This document shows positions 24,801 through 34,083 of a stretch of 64,000 nt of DNA, piece by piece. A model generated the notes under the pieces. That model saw only the letters and a program-made list of their open reading frames with translations, did not search any database and was not told the origin of the DNA. Origin of the DNA: Paenibacillus sp. HWE-109 (lineage in GTDB: Bacteria; Bacillota; Bacilli; Paenibacillales; NBRC-103111). Position numbers and translations under genes: made by a program. The first letter of the stretch is position 1. Every line of letters begins with the position of its first letter. The DNA lies in the NCBI RefSeq assembly GCF_022163125.1, contig NZ_CP091881.1:3348001-3412000 (forward strand). The letters run 5' to 3'.

Positions 24801-26871
24801 TCGTGATATTCCCCGTCCAGCCGGCATGCTCGCCCATATCGATGATGTAATGCTGAAATTCCGGCACTTCAACCGCCGTATTGCGGAACGCAACCTTCCG
24901 TGATTCGCTGAGCTTATTCGTATCGGCTCCTGCATCTGTCCCGAAATAAATGGCTGCATTGGCCGTATGATTCACCTTCATCCAAATGCTCAAATAGCGG
25001 TAATCGGCAGGGATGTTGGGAAAGCCAGCATCGTGCAGATCCAGATAGAAATTCGGATTGGAGGTGGAAGCCTCGATAGGCGCGGACGTCGTAAACAGAT
25101 GAACGCCTTCTGAGTCCCGATAAACATTATCAGTCTCGATATGATTAGCCCAGACACCTTTGTCCGAATTGGCGTCCCAGCCCAATAGATTCGACCATGG
25201 AGCTGACGTTTTGCCGTACAAATCATCTTGCTCTTGAGCCAGAATAACCGTAGGGCTTGTAAAATTCCAATCCGTAACCAACGTGTTGCCAAGTGGAACT
25301 TTGGTGTACTTAGCAGAAGCGATTGCACCTGCAAGTCCGCCCCGTACCGCCATCGCTTTCAAATAAGTCGTCTCCGTAACGGTAAGCGATACGGTCGGCG
25401 CATGCACAATCGTTCCGTTCGCTGCCGTATCGGTCACCGCGTCATAAAGCGGATTCGTTCCATCTGTCGTGTATAGGAGTGAATCCGCATAGACCGATTG
25501 CATCACAACAGGCTGGCTCACATGAAAGATAGCAGCGTTCGTCAAAGAGACTGGATTGACACCCGCAACGTACGTTTCTTCCCTCTGCGCCTTGATCTCG
25601 CCGTGCAATAGGGCAATGGCCTTGAAATTCGTAGTTTTATCTACGACAAGGGAATCCCCGAAAATGAAATCGCCACTCAGCGGGTACCCATGGGATATGG
25701 TGGGTTCAGAGCCATCCAGCGTGTACCTGATTTGTTCTGCCCCAATGACGGAGATGTCAATTTGCTTGGAACCGCCATAGAAGGTTTCTCCTTCCGTTAC
25801 CGTCAGCTGGGTTTGCAAAGACTGCCCGACATGAACCGTTTTGCTGCGATACATGGTCATATCCGTTTCAATCTGGGTTCTGTCGCTCTTATACACTGGA
25901 TACAGCTCCACCTTGTAGTCCTTGTTTGGCGTTAAACCATCGATACGTACATACTTATCCCTCGTGCCCGAGTATTTAAAGATCTGCTCGTTGGTGTTGT
26001 CCGTCGTGTTACGATAGTGGATATTGAAATTGGAAACGCTTTCATTTAAAACTGGAATATAGACATAGAAACCGTCAATATCTCCCGCCAAGCCAAAATC
26101 ATCCCGCTCGTTCTCCGGCTTCAGCTTGTTCAACAAGAAGTTATCCATCTTGAAGCCGGCATTCCCATTGGCAAATACCCCCACGAAACCTGCTCCAACC
26201 TCTGAAGCCCTCAGCACATCAACAATCGGAGTCGTCGATCCGTTCACGTATGTGCGAACGCGCTTCCCGTCAACAACTTGTTTCACGCGGAACGTCTCCC
26301 ACGGCATGATATCCCTGTTTAATCCGGGTACCCCGTACTCCTTAATCCCCCGATATTTCCCCCCATCCATATTGGCAATTGACGTTGCTCCTTCAAAAAA
26401 GTTCATTTTACCATCATACGTGACATGCGTCTTGAACTGGGCATCCCAACCATCGTTCCAGGCATTCTTCTGGAATTGTATCCCCGCTTGCTTATTCAGC
26501 TCCCGATGTGTCATCGTCATATCAAATGACAGCTCGAAGTCTTCGAATTTATTCGTAGGATTACTGGCGAATCCGTAATCAAACACCCCAATCGTTGAAC
26601 CATTGAACGGTCCCAGCACCATTTGTCCGCCATTCAAAGATACATGCCCCGTATCCCCGGAAAATTTGAAAGCATTGCTGTTCCCGTCATGATATGTGCT
26701 GTTTTGCATCGTACCGGATTCAAAATCAAGCAAATAAGTGGATCCTTCGCGGATCACCGCACGATTTGCGCTAGCAGCGGCTTCCTGCGGTTTACCAATA
26801 ACTGCGTAAGGCAAGAGCAGCAGAGTCGCCATAGCAGCGGCCGTCCATTTTTTCAACAGGATCACGATCAT
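21883..26871 (-). CDS. Large secreted multidomain carbohydrate-active protein
   Basis: 1,662 residues (1,663 if GTG 26874 is used). A signal peptide is visible (KKWTAAAMATLLLLPYA). Domains in rough order: a concanavalin-like domain (40-250); a fibronectin-III-like segment (265-345); two chitobiase C-terminal-like modules (IRYTLDGSEPT near 380, LLYTTDGTNP near 470); a carbohydrate-binding-like region (525-730); a NEW3-like domain (SPGDSFVIKAKLENIGAG, 745-835). A long helical region (1150-1550) with repeated aromatic motifs suggests an alpha/alpha-toroid lyase or hydrolase. Its start overlaps the regulator stop (TGATG). It probably degrades or binds the polysaccharide whose products the LplABC genes import. 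Catalytic residues not identified. Confidence 0.75.
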   Translation of the reverse strand: MIVILLKKWTAAAMATLLLLPYAVIGKPQEAAASANRAVIREGSTYLLDFESGTMQNSTYHDGNSNAFKFSGDTGHVSLNGGQMVLGPFNGSTIGVFDYGFASNPTNKFEDFELSFDMTMTHRELNKQAGIQFQKNAWNDGWDAQFKTHVTYDGKMNFFEGATSIANMDGGKYRGIKEYGVPGLNRDIMPWETFRVKQVVDGKRVRTYVNGSTTPIVDVLRASEVGAGFVGVFANGNAGFKMDNFLLNKLKPENERDDFGLAGDIDGFYVYIPVLNESVSNFNIHYRNTTDNTNEQIFKYSGTRDKYVRIDGLTPNKDYKVELYPVYKSDRTQIETDMTMYRSKTVHVGQSLQTQLTVTEGETFYGGSKQIDISVIGAEQIRYTLDGSEPTISHGYPLSGDFIFGDSLVVDKTTNFKAIALLHGEIKAQREETYVAGVNPVSLTNAAIFHVSQPVVMQSVYADSLLYTTDGTNPLYDAVTDTAANGTIVHAPTVSLTVTETTYLKAMAVRGGLAGAIASAKYTKVPLGNTLVTDWNFTSPTVILAQEQDDLYGKTSAPWSNLLGWDANSDKGVWANHIETDNVYRDSEGVHLFTTSAPIEASTSNPNFYLDLHDAGFPNIPADYRYLSIWMKVNHTANAAIYFGTDAGADTNKLSESRKVAFRNTAVEVPEFQHYIIDMGEHAGWTGNITKLRIDPMATYPSMKDGIALIVKGISLLRKQDLPAEIRLTQFETSPQEIVSPGDSFVIKAKLENIGAGATGLSVQLDAPDFLEITPVGGASVTQLASGESVTLTYNATVQGTGAGAIVFSVKGLGIPATRGVSRIFSVNTALPASGQPDDVVIGNEEERLVYPSPETTGLEGYGFAWVEAMRSGAWSRIAVMPSLGSVQEIVGQDQLTVKELYAAAPSSLAPRDFEISFQAPDGAEWSGAVRVTDSVYGNLELKHSLQADRIRNVAAIVGPTMLLGEAGIPALDSQHKVIRSTTDLQGDYINEALFPGLEWLDAMEKNNRSSDTNAVVDTVDAYRYVPHPRKITVPLMAIRKGDLLFGLMWDARQKWDGVHDQPSAFFGLPNRLERGNETVSTKLSLFIPSILNGMNENTTFATGIPAFYDTTLANANNENPIREPFNLAADQVWTLKSQLFVKRSTEIASAVHTWTDEYGLPEPLAYAHGTMQQESEAILTSFENLWSAADNKWMNRIGPAATPTITSAFVMPYAVLGKYGEYDEVAKQRISSAMTGVGSTYSTYGYILPYYLEGIAARTMESLQSVNVDTLVAAAKLVNPSSVTEGVYWDYQTFIARKGFQTSPYMGQLTDVTAGSNAEFLFKMLRQARLTGNAVATTYGLAGLNYMNESFRMPRGSQSWELRNMIPELETAAVAVRANVEAYSLTGSTTYLDAAKLWANRGFPFIYLWDDGSYGVDKADGQGSSFGSHTFMRYGAIAAFGQSIYRADGKPLPGTWFGRSVQWSGHDYGIALMELYEAMDGAGLWTNYLNGGGIDYRKISEGLSVSGSRQTTAADNRYPTHLYDAASLLKWETSDYLYPNYQGAELLGLLLGERTNPITQKITVGAKELRISAPVVFDVLNIQTNQFSLRLNFLRPGEYTIFLQGIAAIGQAQLVGTDQGLGAELTSYAVRSSSGFAEVHLKVTAEGASQAEIALTSVVLK

Positions 26872-29132
26872 CACTCCCTGGAAAGGTATTTTTCCCGGTA
26901 TTGTCCGGGTGTAATTCCTTCTTGCTTGCGAAAATAACGAATAAAATTCTGGGAATTGTTATAATGCAATCTCTCGGCAATCTCGGCAATCTTCAGCTCC
27001 GTGTCCACCAGCATCGTCTTGGCCAGCTGCAAGCGGAAGCTCGAGACATAATCGCTGAAATTCACGCCTACCTCTTTACGGAACACCCCCCGGATATAAT
27101 CTGGATGATAGCCCAGCCTGGATGCGCATAGATCGAGTGATAGATCTGTCTCCGCCTCCTGATGAATCATCGCCAACATCTGATCGGAGATTTTGGCGTA
27201 CTGGTGTTTACGTTTCTTTTCCAACAATTCCATCATCGGATAGATAAGCGTTAACCGGAACCATTGTCCAATCTCCATGATCGTCTTCAATCGGTACAAT
27301 TGATCGATCAGCGATTTCTCCCCGTCATACAACGACTCTATCGGCTCACCCAGATGCTGCGCCATTCGAATCAAATCCATCAAGAATGCCGTCAGTGGAA
27401 CAAAATATTCCCGATGCCCTACTTTTTCCTGAAAGACCTCTTGCAAATAATCGTCCAACAGCAGATCCGCTTGCGCGAAATCCGCCAACTTCACAGCATC
27501 CAGCAGCTCCTGCTCAATCCGATGGGGAAAACGGGACAGAATCGTCCCCTCCGGCTCTACATCGACAATATGAATGACAGAACCCGGTCCTGTGCGAATC
27601 GTATATTTCAGCGCTTCTGTTGCATCCTGATAGGCCATCTGGGCGGACTCAACCGTAGGGTAAAACCGGCTAATGCCCACACTAACTCCTAATTCCAGAA
27701 ATTGTTCCACCTTCTGTCTAATCTCAGCCGCCCAATCGTTGATCTGCTTCTTATACGAATCCTCGGACAATCCCGTTCTGCCGATCAGCGTAACCTGTGT
27801 ATGATGAATAACCGTCGGTTTCAGCCTTGCAGACGATGGCACGATTTCTCCAACCATATTATTAATCGCAAACAGCAGCAGGTCTTTATCCATCTCCGCA
27901 TACCGAGTGTCTTCAAGCGTATCAATTTGGACGGCCATAACACATACCTGTTTCCAGGCTTCCTTATCCGTAAATACGCCCAACCTTTCCTTAATCTCCT
28001 TGGCTCTCACCTCCCCTTGATAAAGCTTGATCATGAACAGCTCCTCCACCTGCCGCTGCTGTCCTTCGATAATACCGGTCAAGCGATGTTTGGTATGCAG
28101 CATCTCATGAACTTGACTCCCAATATATTGAAGCTCGTCGCGATTATGATAAGCCGCCTGCTCTGGCTCCGCCTGAAGAGAGCGGTACAATCGGCTGATT
28201 GGGCCGTACATTCTCCTCGAACCTAACCAGGATAGCAGCATCGTGACGGCAAGAATCAGCAAGCATGCTGTATAGGTATACCATTCAATCACTTTGGAAT
28301 CCTTCGTTATGAGATCAACTGACGATATGGAAACATAGGTCCACCCATTGTAAGGGGACTTGCGGAAGGTTACGCCGACATCGCCACTCACACTCGTATG
28401 ATAGGTGCCGATCGCATCTGTCCCCTGCAGAAGAGACTGCAGCTCAGCAGCATGGCTGAAATCTTTCCCAATATAGGCCGGATTGCTGTGCGCAAGCACC
28501 ACCCCCTCCTCATTGAGAATCATCACTTCACCAAGGTCGCTATTGTTGGCGAGCAGTTTATTCAGCTCTTTGCTTTGGAACTTCATAATCATTAACCCCG
28601 AAGGAACAAGCGAATGCAGAGGAAGCTTTTTAACCATATGCACCTGCCCCTCTGCTTCTGCAATCGTCCAGAAGCTGGTCTTGCCATATTTGGCGTAATT
28701 CCTCACCATCTCCGCTTGCGCGAAGCTATCCAGTCTGAATACTTCGGTGCTGTTGTTAATCGCCCAACCCTGATTCAAGCTGACCAGCAGCACATCATAG
28801 ATGCCCAGATCGAAACTTTGCAGCTGATGCAGTCCCTGCAGCAAGCCATTGACCGTTTCGAATTGGTCCGGGGTTAGCTGCATATTCATGGCTGAACTCA
28901 CCAAGGAGGCACTGATGAATTGCACCGCCGATTTGTCCGCTGTCTTCAGAATCTGCTCCACCCGTTGCTGGGTTTGCTCGAGATTCAGCATGTTTCCCTT
29001 CGCGACTTTATCCTGAATGATCTCAGAGGATTTCTGATAGGACAGCACGCCTAGTACAAGTACCGGAAGTGTTCCCAGCAGCATGCTGAATAGAAACAAC
29101 CGAAACAAGAATTTGGGTGGACGGATTCTCAT
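26871..29132 (-). CDS. AraC-family regulator with transmembrane sensor domain
   Basis: About 753 residues; ATG 29132 has GGAGG 11 bp upstream. It has an N-terminal membrane helix (FLFSMLLGTLPVLVLGVLSY), an extracellular Cache-like region (40-280), and a second helix (YTACLLILAVTMLLSWLG) near 285-305. A cytoplasmic linker leads to a C-terminal AraC domain (LDLCASRLGYHPDYIRGVF, then IAEIAERLHYNNSQNFIRYF). It probably senses an extracellular sugar signal and activates this locus. The 1-bp overlap with the secreted protein gene and the same-strand transporter genes support this. Confidence 0.88.
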   Translation of the reverse strand: MRIRPPKFLFRLFLFSMLLGTLPVLVLGVLSYQKSSEIIQDKVAKGNMLNLEQTQQRVEQILKTADKSAVQFISASLVSSAMNMQLTPDQFETVNGLLQGLHQLQSFDLGIYDVLLVSLNQGWAINNSTEVFRLDSFAQAEMVRNYAKYGKTSFWTIAEAEGQVHMVKKLPLHSLVPSGLMIMKFQSKELNKLLANNSDLGEVMILNEEGVVLAHSNPAYIGKDFSHAAELQSLLQGTDAIGTYHTSVSGDVGVTFRKSPYNGWTYVSISSVDLITKDSKVIEWYTYTACLLILAVTMLLSWLGSRRMYGPISRLYRSLQAEPEQAAYHNRDELQYIGSQVHEMLHTKHRLTGIIEGQQRQVEELFMIKLYQGEVRAKEIKERLGVFTDKEAWKQVCVMAVQIDTLEDTRYAEMDKDLLLFAINNMVGEIVPSSARLKPTVIHHTQVTLIGRTGLSEDSYKKQINDWAAEIRQKVEQFLELGVSVGISRFYPTVESAQMAYQDATEALKYTIRTGPGSVIHIVDVEPEGTILSRFPHRIEQELLDAVKLADFAQADLLLDDYLQEVFQEKVGHREYFVPLTAFLMDLIRMAQHLGEPIESLYDGEKSLIDQLYRLKTIMEIGQWFRLTLIYPMMELLEKKRKHQYAKISDQMLAMIHQEAETDLSLDLCASRLGYHPDYIRGVFRKEVGVNFSDYVSSFRLQLAKTMLVDTELKIAEIAERLHYNNSQNFIRYFRKQEGITPGQYREKYLSRE

Positions 29133-29247
29133 GATGGGCCAAACCTCCATGGTTTCGAAATACGAAGGAACTCACTGCCGCACGCAGCGTGAATTCCTTT
29201 CTCTCATTGTAATTCAGCCATCCGCGCACAGCCAGCTAAACCCCGCT

Positions 29248-30789
29248 TTATTTTTTGAACGCCTTATACTGTGTGGTGTATTCCTCGATAATTTTATCCC
29301 CACCGCCTTTGCGCCACTGCTCCAGAGCCAGATTCCAGCCCGCCTCGTCAATGTTGCCCATAATGAATTTAATTCTGGCATCTTGAATGATTTTGGTTAA
29401 CTCGGAGCCTTTTTCCGCGAGTGTAGCGGATTGGAACGACTCTGCCGGATTGGGGACAGCGATAGCCGCATTATCTTTGAACATTTGCTTATACTTTTTG
29501 ACGATTGAAGCGTCTTCTCCAGCTGTAACTAAAGCGCCATCATCAAACCGGAGTTGGTATATGGCATTAATATCGGTTTCGTAAGCTTTGCCATCTGTCC
29601 TTGCTGGCTTTCCATTTTCCACCTTATAATGTTTGCCTTCTACGCCCCATTCGAATAGATTTTGCATCTTGGCATCAGCCAATTTATCCAAGAAACCTAA
29701 TATATTTTTGAGATCTTTCTCGGTTTTGACACTCGTTTTCGGGAACATATATGTGCCCACGTATCCGCCGTTGAACAGCATCAATCTCTCACCTTTGGGG
29801 CCCTTGATTCTACTGGCTACATCAAGTTCAGCTTTGGGATTCGCTTTGGCCAGATCATTGAATCCAGCGTTTACATCGTCCAGTGTGCTGATGATTAATC
29901 CGGCATTGCCCTGATTGATTGCTTCTTGGCGCTTCGTTCCCGGTACAACGGCGAAGTCCTGATTGATCAGCTTTTCATCATACAGACGTTTATAGAACTT
30001 GAGCGCATCCACATATTCCTTGCTCATAAAGTCAGGTACAATCTTATCGTCTTGCACGCCATATAGATTGGGACCCCCATACCAGCCCAGAATCGTTTGG
30101 AAGCCATTCATCCCTCTTCCTTCATACATGCCAAACGTATCATTCTTCCCGTTCTTATCCGGGTCCTTCGTGCTGAACGCTTTAATTACACCATAGAAAT
30201 CGTCGATTGTCTTAGGCTCGCTCAGCCCTACCGACTCTAGCCAGTCCTTGCGTAAAATGATTCCTTCCCGTGCAACCGGACGGCTGCGGAAGATGCCGTA
30301 CGTCTTGCCGTCAACAGCAATATTGTTCAGAACAAGAGGGTTCAGCTTGCTTAAATTGGGATACTCCTTCAGATAAGGACCCACTTCCCAGAACATGCCG
30401 GACTTTACTGCGTTGACAATACTTTGGCTCTTATTGCTGGCAATCATCATAATCTGGGGAAGCTCGCCTGCGGCAATCGTAGCATTGATTTTGTCATTAT
30501 AAGCGGAATTCGGCACCCAGGTGATATCAAGCTTGGTCCCTGTATATTCCTCAATCATTTTGACCGCTTCGTTATCCGCTTTCGGTGGTTCAGCCGAGTA
30601 ATACATGTTCATCATGGACAGCTTAAGCGGTTCCATAGGCTTCGCCGACCCTACCGTGCCTTGCGGAGACGCCGAAGCATTCGCCGATTCATCCCCGCCT
30701 TGACTGCATCCTGCAAGTAACCCTGCCGCAAGTACAATTGCTCCGGCAACACTCCAACCACTTGCTTGTCGTCCACTGCGTTCTGTCAT
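29248..30789 (-). CDS. Extracellular solute-binding lipoprotein (LplA-type)
   Basis: 513 residues. The signal peptide ends in the lipobox GLLAGC, so the mature protein is anchored by the cysteine near residue 28. A Ser/Ala-rich linker follows. The body resembles family 1 binding proteins of the LplA group (SMMNMYYSAEPPKAD; TFGMYEGRGMNGFQTILGW). It would capture oligosaccharides for the two permeases encoded upstream. The gene lies between lplC-like and the regulator on the same strand. Confidence 0.9.
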   Translation of the reverse strand: MTERSGRQASGWSVAGAIVLAAGLLAGCSQGGDESANASASPQGTVGSAKPMEPLKLSMMNMYYSAEPPKADNEAVKMIEEYTGTKLDITWVPNSAYNDKINATIAAGELPQIMMIASNKSQSIVNAVKSGMFWEVGPYLKEYPNLSKLNPLVLNNIAVDGKTYGIFRSRPVAREGIILRKDWLESVGLSEPKTIDDFYGVIKAFSTKDPDKNGKNDTFGMYEGRGMNGFQTILGWYGGPNLYGVQDDKIVPDFMSKEYVDALKFYKRLYDEKLINQDFAVVPGTKRQEAINQGNAGLIISTLDDVNAGFNDLAKANPKAELDVASRIKGPKGERLMLFNGGYVGTYMFPKTSVKTEKDLKNILGFLDKLADAKMQNLFEWGVEGKHYKVENGKPARTDGKAYETDINAIYQLRFDDGALVTAGEDASIVKKYKQMFKDNAAIAVPNPAESFQSATLAEKGSELTKIIQDARIKFIMGNIDEAGWNLALEQWRKGGGDKIIEEYTTQYKAFKK

Positions 30790-30847
30790 TTCTGTAAGCC
30801 TCCCTATACTTCCCTCAGTTTTATATTAAAAGATAACCCGTCCTGCG

Positions 30848-31723
30848 TCATCCTTTAACCGAACCCAATAAAACCCCTTTAGCGAAATGCTTTTGTAAAA
30901 ATGGATACACAATCAAAATCGGCAGCGTCGATACCGTAATAACAGCCATCTTGATCGATTGCGGAGGAATGACGAACGCGTCGTTCACTTGACTGGAATC
31001 GCCGATTCCCCCCTCGGCCATAATGACGACTTGACGCAAAATGACCTGAATTGGCCATTTCGTCGTATCATTGATATACAGAATTGCAGAGAAAAAGGAG
31101 TTCCAATGTCCTACTGCATAAAATAGCGAAAAGGTGGCAATTGCCGGTAATGATAAGGGCAGTACAATTTTGAATAAAATACCGACATCATTACTGCCGT
31201 CGATTTTGGCTGACTCCTCGATGCCTTCGGGCATCTGCTGAAAGAAATTTTTCAGGATAATCAGATTGAAGGCGCTAATCGCCCCTGGAATCAGCAGGGA
31301 CCAGAGCGAATTCATTAAGCCCAGCATTTTGACCACAAGAAAGGTCGGAATCATTCCCCCGCTGAACAGCATGGAGAAGATGATCATCAGCATAATCGGC
31401 TTGCGCCAGAGCAGTTCCTTGCGGGCAAGCGGATACGCCATCAGCACCGTAAAAAGTAAATTGATGAACGTCCCCACCACGGTTATGAAAATCGTATTAA
31501 ATAAACTGCGGACAATCGTCTTCGTCGAGAAAATATAGGTGTAAGCCTCCAGTGAAAACTTGGTCGGTATCAGAACCATACCTCGCTTGGCAAATTCCTC
31601 CGATGACGCAAATGAGCCCAGCACCATGTAGAGAAACGGAAGCACAGTCAGCGCTGAGAACAAAATTAATAAGGAAATGTTCGTTATGTCAAATAACCGT
31701 CCACCCCACGTGCGGTCTTTCAT
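30848..31723 (-). CDS. Sugar ABC transporter permease (LplC-type)
   Basis: 291 residues with six predicted membrane helices. The conserved cytoplasmic EAA loop reads EGIEESAKIDGSNDVGILFKI near residue 180, the contact site for the ATPase. It belongs to the CarB/MalG-type permease group. It follows the second permease by 15 bp. No ATPase gene occurs in the operon; a shared MsmX-like ATPase elsewhere is the usual solution in Bacillota. Confidence 0.92.
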   Translation of the reverse strand: MKDRTWGGRLFDITNISLLILFSALTVLPFLYMVLGSFASSEEFAKRGMVLIPTKFSLEAYTYIFSTKTIVRSLFNTIFITVVGTFINLLFTVLMAYPLARKELLWRKPIMLMIIFSMLFSGGMIPTFLVVKMLGLMNSLWSLLIPGAISAFNLIILKNFFQQMPEGIEESAKIDGSNDVGILFKIVLPLSLPAIATFSLFYAVGHWNSFFSAILYINDTTKWPIQVILRQVVIMAEGGIGDSSQVNDAFVIPPQSIKMAVITVSTLPILIVYPFLQKHFAKGVLLGSVKG

Positions 31724-31738
31724 CAGGCTCTCCTCCTA

Positions 31739-32632
31739 TTAATAAATTCCTTCATCTCCAGACTTCTTGGCCAGTGCGTTCGTTGCCAGCACCAGAATCA
31801 AGCCAACCAGCGATTTGAACAGACCAACGGCCGTACTGTAGCTGAATTGCGCCTGATTGATCCCCACGGAATACACATACGTATCAAAAACTTCGCCAAC
31901 CTCGCGATTCATCGCATTGAGCATCAGGATAATCTGTTCGAAGCCCGTATCCAGGAAGTGACCCAACCGTAAAATCAATAAGATCACAATCGTGTTGCGA
32001 ATCGCCGGCAATGTAATGTGCCAGAGCTGACGCCAGCGTCCCGCCCCATCGATTTTGGCAGCTTCATACAAGCCAGGATCCACGCCAGCCAAGGCGGCAA
32101 GGAAAATGATCGTACCCCAACCAGTCTCCTTCCAGATCACCTCGGTCATAATTAACGTTCGGAACCAATCCGCACTGATGAGGAAGTTCGCCTTTTCCCC
32201 GCCCAACCTTACAATCGCCTCGTTCACCACACCTCCTTCCACTGTAAAGAGCAGATAGAAAATACCGACAACAACGACCCACGAGAAGAAATGCGGGATA
32301 TAAATCATCGTCTGAACGAATCGTTTCAGAAATTCCTTGCGAACCTCATTGAGCATCAAAGCGATTGCAATCGGCAGCGGAAAGAAAAAAATCAGGTTAT
32401 ACAGCGCCAGCATAACTGTATTGCGAAACAGCATCCAGAACGTTGGCTCATTAAAAAACCGGATAAAATGCTTCATTCCCACCCAATCACTATGCCAAAA
32501 GCCAAGAAAAGGCTGGTAATTCTGGAAAGCGATCAATACACCCCACATCGGCAAATATTTAAACAGCAAGAAATACACAATGCCCGGCAAGAGCATGAGA
32601 TACAGCCAGCGGTCGCGGAGAACAATCTTCAT
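31739..32632 (-). CDS. Sugar ABC transporter permease (LplB-type)
   Basis: About 297 residues. ATG 32632 has GAGGGGG upstream; in-frame ATGs at 32638 and 32647 are alternatives. It has six membrane helices, starting with LYLMLLPGIVYFLLFKYLPM. The EAA-type loop is DPGLYEAAKIDGAGRWRQL. It pairs with the LplC-type protein to form the membrane channel for the lipoprotein-bound sugar. Confidence 0.92.
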   Translation of the reverse strand: MKIVLRDRWLYLMLLPGIVYFLLFKYLPMWGVLIAFQNYQPFLGFWHSDWVGMKHFIRFFNEPTFWMLFRNTVMLALYNLIFFFPLPIAIALMLNEVRKEFLKRFVQTMIYIPHFFSWVVVVGIFYLLFTVEGGVVNEAIVRLGGEKANFLISADWFRTLIMTEVIWKETGWGTIIFLAALAGVDPGLYEAAKIDGAGRWRQLWHITLPAIRNTIVILLILRLGHFLDTGFEQIILMLNAMNREVGEVFDTYVYSVGINQAQFSYSTAVGLFKSLVGLILVLATNALAKKSGDEGIY

Positions 32633-32807
32633 CGCCATCCCCCTCATGCGGACTCTCTTATGGAAGGATTCTCTTCCAGCCCAGCGATCTTTTGGGTAAT
32701 AGGCTCACAGACAAGCATCGTATAAGCAGTTATTTCCATGGGTTTATCCTCCAGTGTTATCTTTGACGGCTCGAAGCTCGCCTGGCTGTTTTAGCTTTCA
32801 CCGACGA

Positions 32808-33830
32808 TCATTCCCATCGATGAATCGAATAGCCTCCGACGCGATCTCCGGTCACGATAAATTCATTTTTGTTCAGATCATAGTGCACGCTAGCTACTTT
32901 ATCCAAAGAATCAAGCACAACGGCGAATTTCTTCGTGATGAGATAGCCTGCCACAATAAAGGAACCTTGATCAGGAATATCAATGGGACTGGCGTTGCGA
33001 AGCCGATTCCTTTCGCTTAGTTCCATCATCCGTCCCATCTGCTCTTCAGACGCATTCCCCCAATGCTCCCGCGTCCCTACCCCCTCTAGCTCCAGATAGC
33101 TTACTCGTTCGTTAAATGCCAGCTGTCGGACACGATTCATATACATTCTCGCGTGTTCTACCGGAACTCGAATATCCGTTTCGCCATGAGCGATAAATAA
33201 TGGCGTGCGCAGATTCTCCGCCAGCGTTATGCCGCTCCGAGACCTGTAGGCTTCTGGATCAGCCTGCGGGGGAAAGCCTATCCATACATCCAATTCATCT
33301 TGGAATTCTCCAATGGCATCATTGTCATACCAAACGGCGTAATCCGTAATTCCGCACATCGCCGTAGCCGCTGCAAAAAAATCTGGAAACTTGCCGACAA
33401 TCGCATAGGCGTTTCCGCCCCCGCCGCTTCCGCCCTCAAAATACACCACATCGGGATCTATAATGCAGTCCTGATAATGTTTGCGCACATAATTCACGGC
33501 ATCGATGACATCCAGCAGCTCCCAACCATTACAGTCTGGATTGCCATCTGAGAAAGCCCTCCCCCGCATATCCACTTCAATCGTAAGATACCCGACATTG
33601 TAAGCCGTATTCTTATATTCGAATGGCGGTATACTCATGTGCCAACCATGAGTCGTCACTAGAATGCGCGAAGGCTTATGCGGTTTTAAGACTCGCATTG
33701 CCAACCTAAGCTGCGGATCTCTAGAAGAAGGATAATAAATCAGGTCGCAGTAGGGCGAGTAGCGGTTATCGCGATCTCCCTCAAATTGACGTTTAGCTCG
33801 GATTGAATCCTCGTATTTATCGAAGCTCAT
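32808..33830 (-). CDS. Alpha/beta-hydrolase of the prolyl-oligopeptidase/esterase type
   Basis: About 340 residues; ATG 33830 has AGGAGG upstream, and the longer frame to 33923 lacks a start signal. The nucleophile elbow is FEGGSGGGG near residue 137. HGETDIRVP gives the likely Asp and TREHWGN the likely His. No signal peptide is seen, so it is cytoplasmic. It is the first gene of the sugar operon, suggesting that it removes acyl groups (acetyl or feruloyl) from imported oligosaccharides. A peptidase role is possible but less likely here. Confidence 0.78.
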   Translation of the reverse strand: MSFDKYEDSIRAKRQFEGDRDNRYSPYCDLIYYPSSRDPQLRLAMRVLKPHKPSRILVTTHGWHMSIPPFEYKNTAYNVGYLTIEVDMRGRAFSDGNPDCNGWELLDVIDAVNYVRKHYQDCIIDPDVVYFEGGSGGGGNAYAIVGKFPDFFAAATAMCGITDYAVWYDNDAIGEFQDELDVWIGFPPQADPEAYRSRSGITLAENLRTPLFIAHGETDIRVPVEHARMYMNRVRQLAFNERVSYLELEGVGTREHWGNASEEQMGRMMELSERNRLRNASPIDIPDQGSFIVAGYLITKKFAVVLDSLDKVASVHYDLNKNEFIVTGDRVGGYSIHRWE

Positions 33831-33936
33831 AGCGCGCTTCCTCCTATGACATATTGTGCTGCTATCATCCGGTCGCAATGGGTGGTTGCGACTGATTAGC
33901 TTGAGCTTAGCCCCTCCTGCCAATAACCGTCTACAA

Positions 33937-34009
33937 TCATTACCGAGCGAGTTAGGGAGAAATGAGTGAAGTAATCCTCAGCGAGTCAGGGTAATCATTA
34001 GCGAAGGGG
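33937..34009. repeat. Three degenerate repeats upstream of the sugar operon
   Basis: Units of about 20 bp occur around 33939, 33971 and 33991, sharing GTAATC or ATTACC, then AGCGA and AGGG (for example GTAATCCTCAGCGAGTCAGGG). They may be regulator sites or a dispersed repeat fragment. The rest of 33831-34083 shows no clear promoter or cre box to me. Confidence 0.4.
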
Positions 34010-34043
34010 CTGGAATTCAACATCTGAGCGAATATATCCCATA

Positions 34044-34070
34044 AAACAAAAAAACCGCGATATACGCGGC
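34044..34070 (-). terminator. Terminator of the MepB-like gene
   Basis: CCGCG and CGCGG (34055-34069) flank a 5-base loop, followed on the minus strand by a run of seven T residues. It lies 14 bp beyond the stop codon. Confidence 0.8.
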
Positions 34071-34083
34071 ATTAGAGTTGAGC

